This document shows positions 62,161 through 64,000 of a stretch of 64,000 nt of DNA, one piece after another. A model generated the notes under the pieces. That model worked only from the letters and a program-made list of their open reading frames with translations. It was not told the DNA's origin and ran no database searches. The translations under genes were made by a program, and so were the position numbers. Position 1 is the stretch's first letter. The number at the start of each line of letters is the position of its first letter. This stretch comes from Stictocephala bisonia. Its lineage: Eukaryota; Arthropoda; Insecta; Hemiptera; Membracidae. The stretch is taken from positions 3,712,001 through 3,776,000 of the forward strand of contig JAQJVL010000001.1 of NCBI GenBank assembly GCA_035578905.1, given 5' to 3'.

Positions 62161-62826
62161 AAATCATCACGATTCGAAAAAAAAACACATTTGAATTGCC
62201 TTTTATGAGTACAAAACATAAATCGAAATAATAAAGTAACATTAGTTAGTATTTTAGCTTGAGAGTAACGCACTAAAATTTAGTTTAGTGACTTAATTTG
62301 TTTAATTTTTAGTGCTTATTAGAAGCATAGTGGCATTTTTACACGTAAAAAACAAAAATAACAATGTTATTACATTATTCTTTTATAATAATTAAAGGTA
62401 TAATTATTCTTATTTTGATTTTTTCATTCAATCCCAGAGACCACTACTTGTTTCGTGTAGATAAATGTATTTAATTTTTACTTTCAGTGGCTTTTCTAAT
62501 TAGTGACATTATTCATCAATTCATCAGTGCTTTTTTTTTTTTTTTGTTATGACATAAGAGTTAGTAAATAATTTGTGGATCATCCATTATTGGATGTGAA
62601 GGTTCACTGACCACCTTAAAATAATTATTTATTTGGTCCAAAATGCATTTTAAAAATGTAATTATGAACAGATAAATCATTCACAATTCGATACATCAGT
62701 TACCCGATATATTGATATTTTTCTGTCGATATTATCGCTAGATTGAGTAATTTCAGTAAGTATTATATTGATCTTAAGCTTAGGCATTTTTACTGATCAA
62801 CTACCTCTTTTCGTGAGAGATTACTA

Positions 62827-62962
62827 TCTGGTGGCTCAGGATGGATCTGGACTGCAGAATCCAAGGTCCAAAGTTCGAATCACAACTGAGCTAACGGTCT
62901 GTAGTTAACTTATGGAATTAAGTTCACGCACAGACATGCGGCCCATGTGAACTAGCGAGTGA
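62827..62962 (+). repeat. tRNA-derived SINE family B, diverged copy
   Basis: GGTGGCTCAGGATGG (A-box region), AAAGTTCGAATCAC (B box), then AATTAAGTTCACGCACAGAC and GGCCCATGTGAACTAGCGAG. Orientation is opposite to 8185-8332 and 18632-18790. Confidence 0.7.
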
Positions 62963-62964
62963 GT

Positions 62965-64000
62965 TTAAAATTTCTTTCTTGATGCTCTCAATATCAGTAT
63001 ATGAAGCACGAAGTGTATCGTTGAGTTAAATAATTATCTTTTATTAGTGTTATCATTATTAGTTTTTTTCTTAGAACGTCATTACAAATGTAAATTATGT
63101 GTTATTGTAAAAAGTAATAGGATTAATAAATAAATATTATTAAATTGTGCTTAAGATAACGAGTTTTTCTTGGAAGAAAAGGTGCACTGAAAGGGACTAT
63201 TTACCATAATTACACAGCCTAGATAAACATTGACCCAGAAACGGGCAATCTACCAAGTAATAAATATGACATTAACACTTCAAAGGCACTGCACTGTTCA
63301 TTAAATTTTACAAATTAAACATATATCCGTTTTAGAATTCAAATAGTATTTTCAATAGTTAAATTACATTAAGAAAACACGCTAAGGTTATATCACCTTG
63401 TGTTTGTTTACATTATAACATATAATTCACCCACTGCCGATCCAAGTGTTGTTGAGGGAATAAGGCATAGAGTAGGGAACAGGAATGTTTTGGCAAACAT
63501 GACAAATTATCTACAAACTTTCACCAGGCATATCTGGTGTAGCCACATTCTGCAGTTATTGTATTAATACCTTCTATTGTAATGCATAGTCTTGTCATAT
63601 TATAAGCTGCATTTTTTATTTTGTTAAATAGGTGCCTGCCCTAAACCACCAATAATTACTAATAAATAACACTATAAAATATATATAAGTATATATGCAT
63701 GTATTTTTTTGTACTACGTTTTTTTCTTTCTTATTTACTATAGGACCTCACCGACAAGTTTTGCGTAACTTGGTGAGGCCTTGATTTTGTACTCACTTTA
63801 AAGTAATGAATAAATAAAATTTAGAGCTAAAATAAGAAATAAAATTATACATAGTTTTAATCCTTAAAGATTGGAAGTTGATAAAACTCCTTTTCATATA
63901 ACCTTATGATTTGAGTGTTGTTGTTGAAGAAAATGCAACATAACTGACTCGATGGTTCTGAATACAGTAGTAAGATAGCCTGATTGCTAATTTTGTACAG
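62965..64000. other. Intergenic, nothing recognised
   Basis: AT-rich. A short imperfect hairpin lies at 63746-63780 (GACCTCACCGACAAG ... AACTTGGTGAGGC). No gene seen. Confidence 0.4.

Overview
The window is AT-rich, intron- and repeat-dense nuclear DNA from an arthropod, most likely an insect and possibly hemipteroid. The evidence is GT-AG introns of 2-11 kb, an insect-type fatty acyl-CoA reductase, a (TTAGG)n array (the arthropod telomere unit), PIF/Harbinger and LINE remnants, and tRNA-derived SINEs. Species is not decidable from sequence alone. A run of exactly 500 N (27563-28062) shows that this is a scaffold containing a contig join.

One host gene is supported. A fatty acyl-CoA reductase (FAR) lies on the minus strand and occupies about two thirds of the window. 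It has a TATA promoter and non-coding first exon at about 48.2 kb and eight coding exons at 41.7, 32.2, 20.8, 14.9, 13.1, 10.8, 8.6 and 6.5 kb. The exons join in phase with GT-AG boundaries into a 513-residue protein with TGGTGFMG, YxxxK, the FAR C-terminal domain and a C-terminal hydrophobic helix. Most of the other items between 6.6 and 48.2 kb are intronic.

Downstream of the gene (1-6.4 kb) are two decayed LINE reverse-transcriptase fragments. One is split by a 719-bp Harbinger-type MITE with TTA target duplications. The introns carry several SINE families, a nearly perfect 218-bp-arm hairpin (8803-9300), fold-back elements, and tandem arrays with 55-, 74-, 47- and 28-bp units. They also hold a 1,446-bp (GT)n tract, a roughly 1-kb inverted repeat built around an interstitial (TTAGG)n array, and two duplicated blocks (23.5-25.4 versus 28.1-29.6 kb; 36.1-36.8 versus 36.9-37.5 kb) that may be assembly artefacts.

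Upstream of the FAR promoter lies a PIF/Harbinger transposon (50.1-53.7 kb). Its transposase (minus) and MADF accessory gene (plus) are interlocked, each having an exon inside the other's intron, and each carries one disabling lesion. Further right come a LINE tail, a 1.35-kb minisatellite array related to those inside the gene but largely in the opposite orientation, and AT-rich sequence with little recognisable content to 64 kb.

The many long open frames in the (GT)n, (GA)n and 28-bp arrays are consequences of stop-free repeats and are not annotated as genes.
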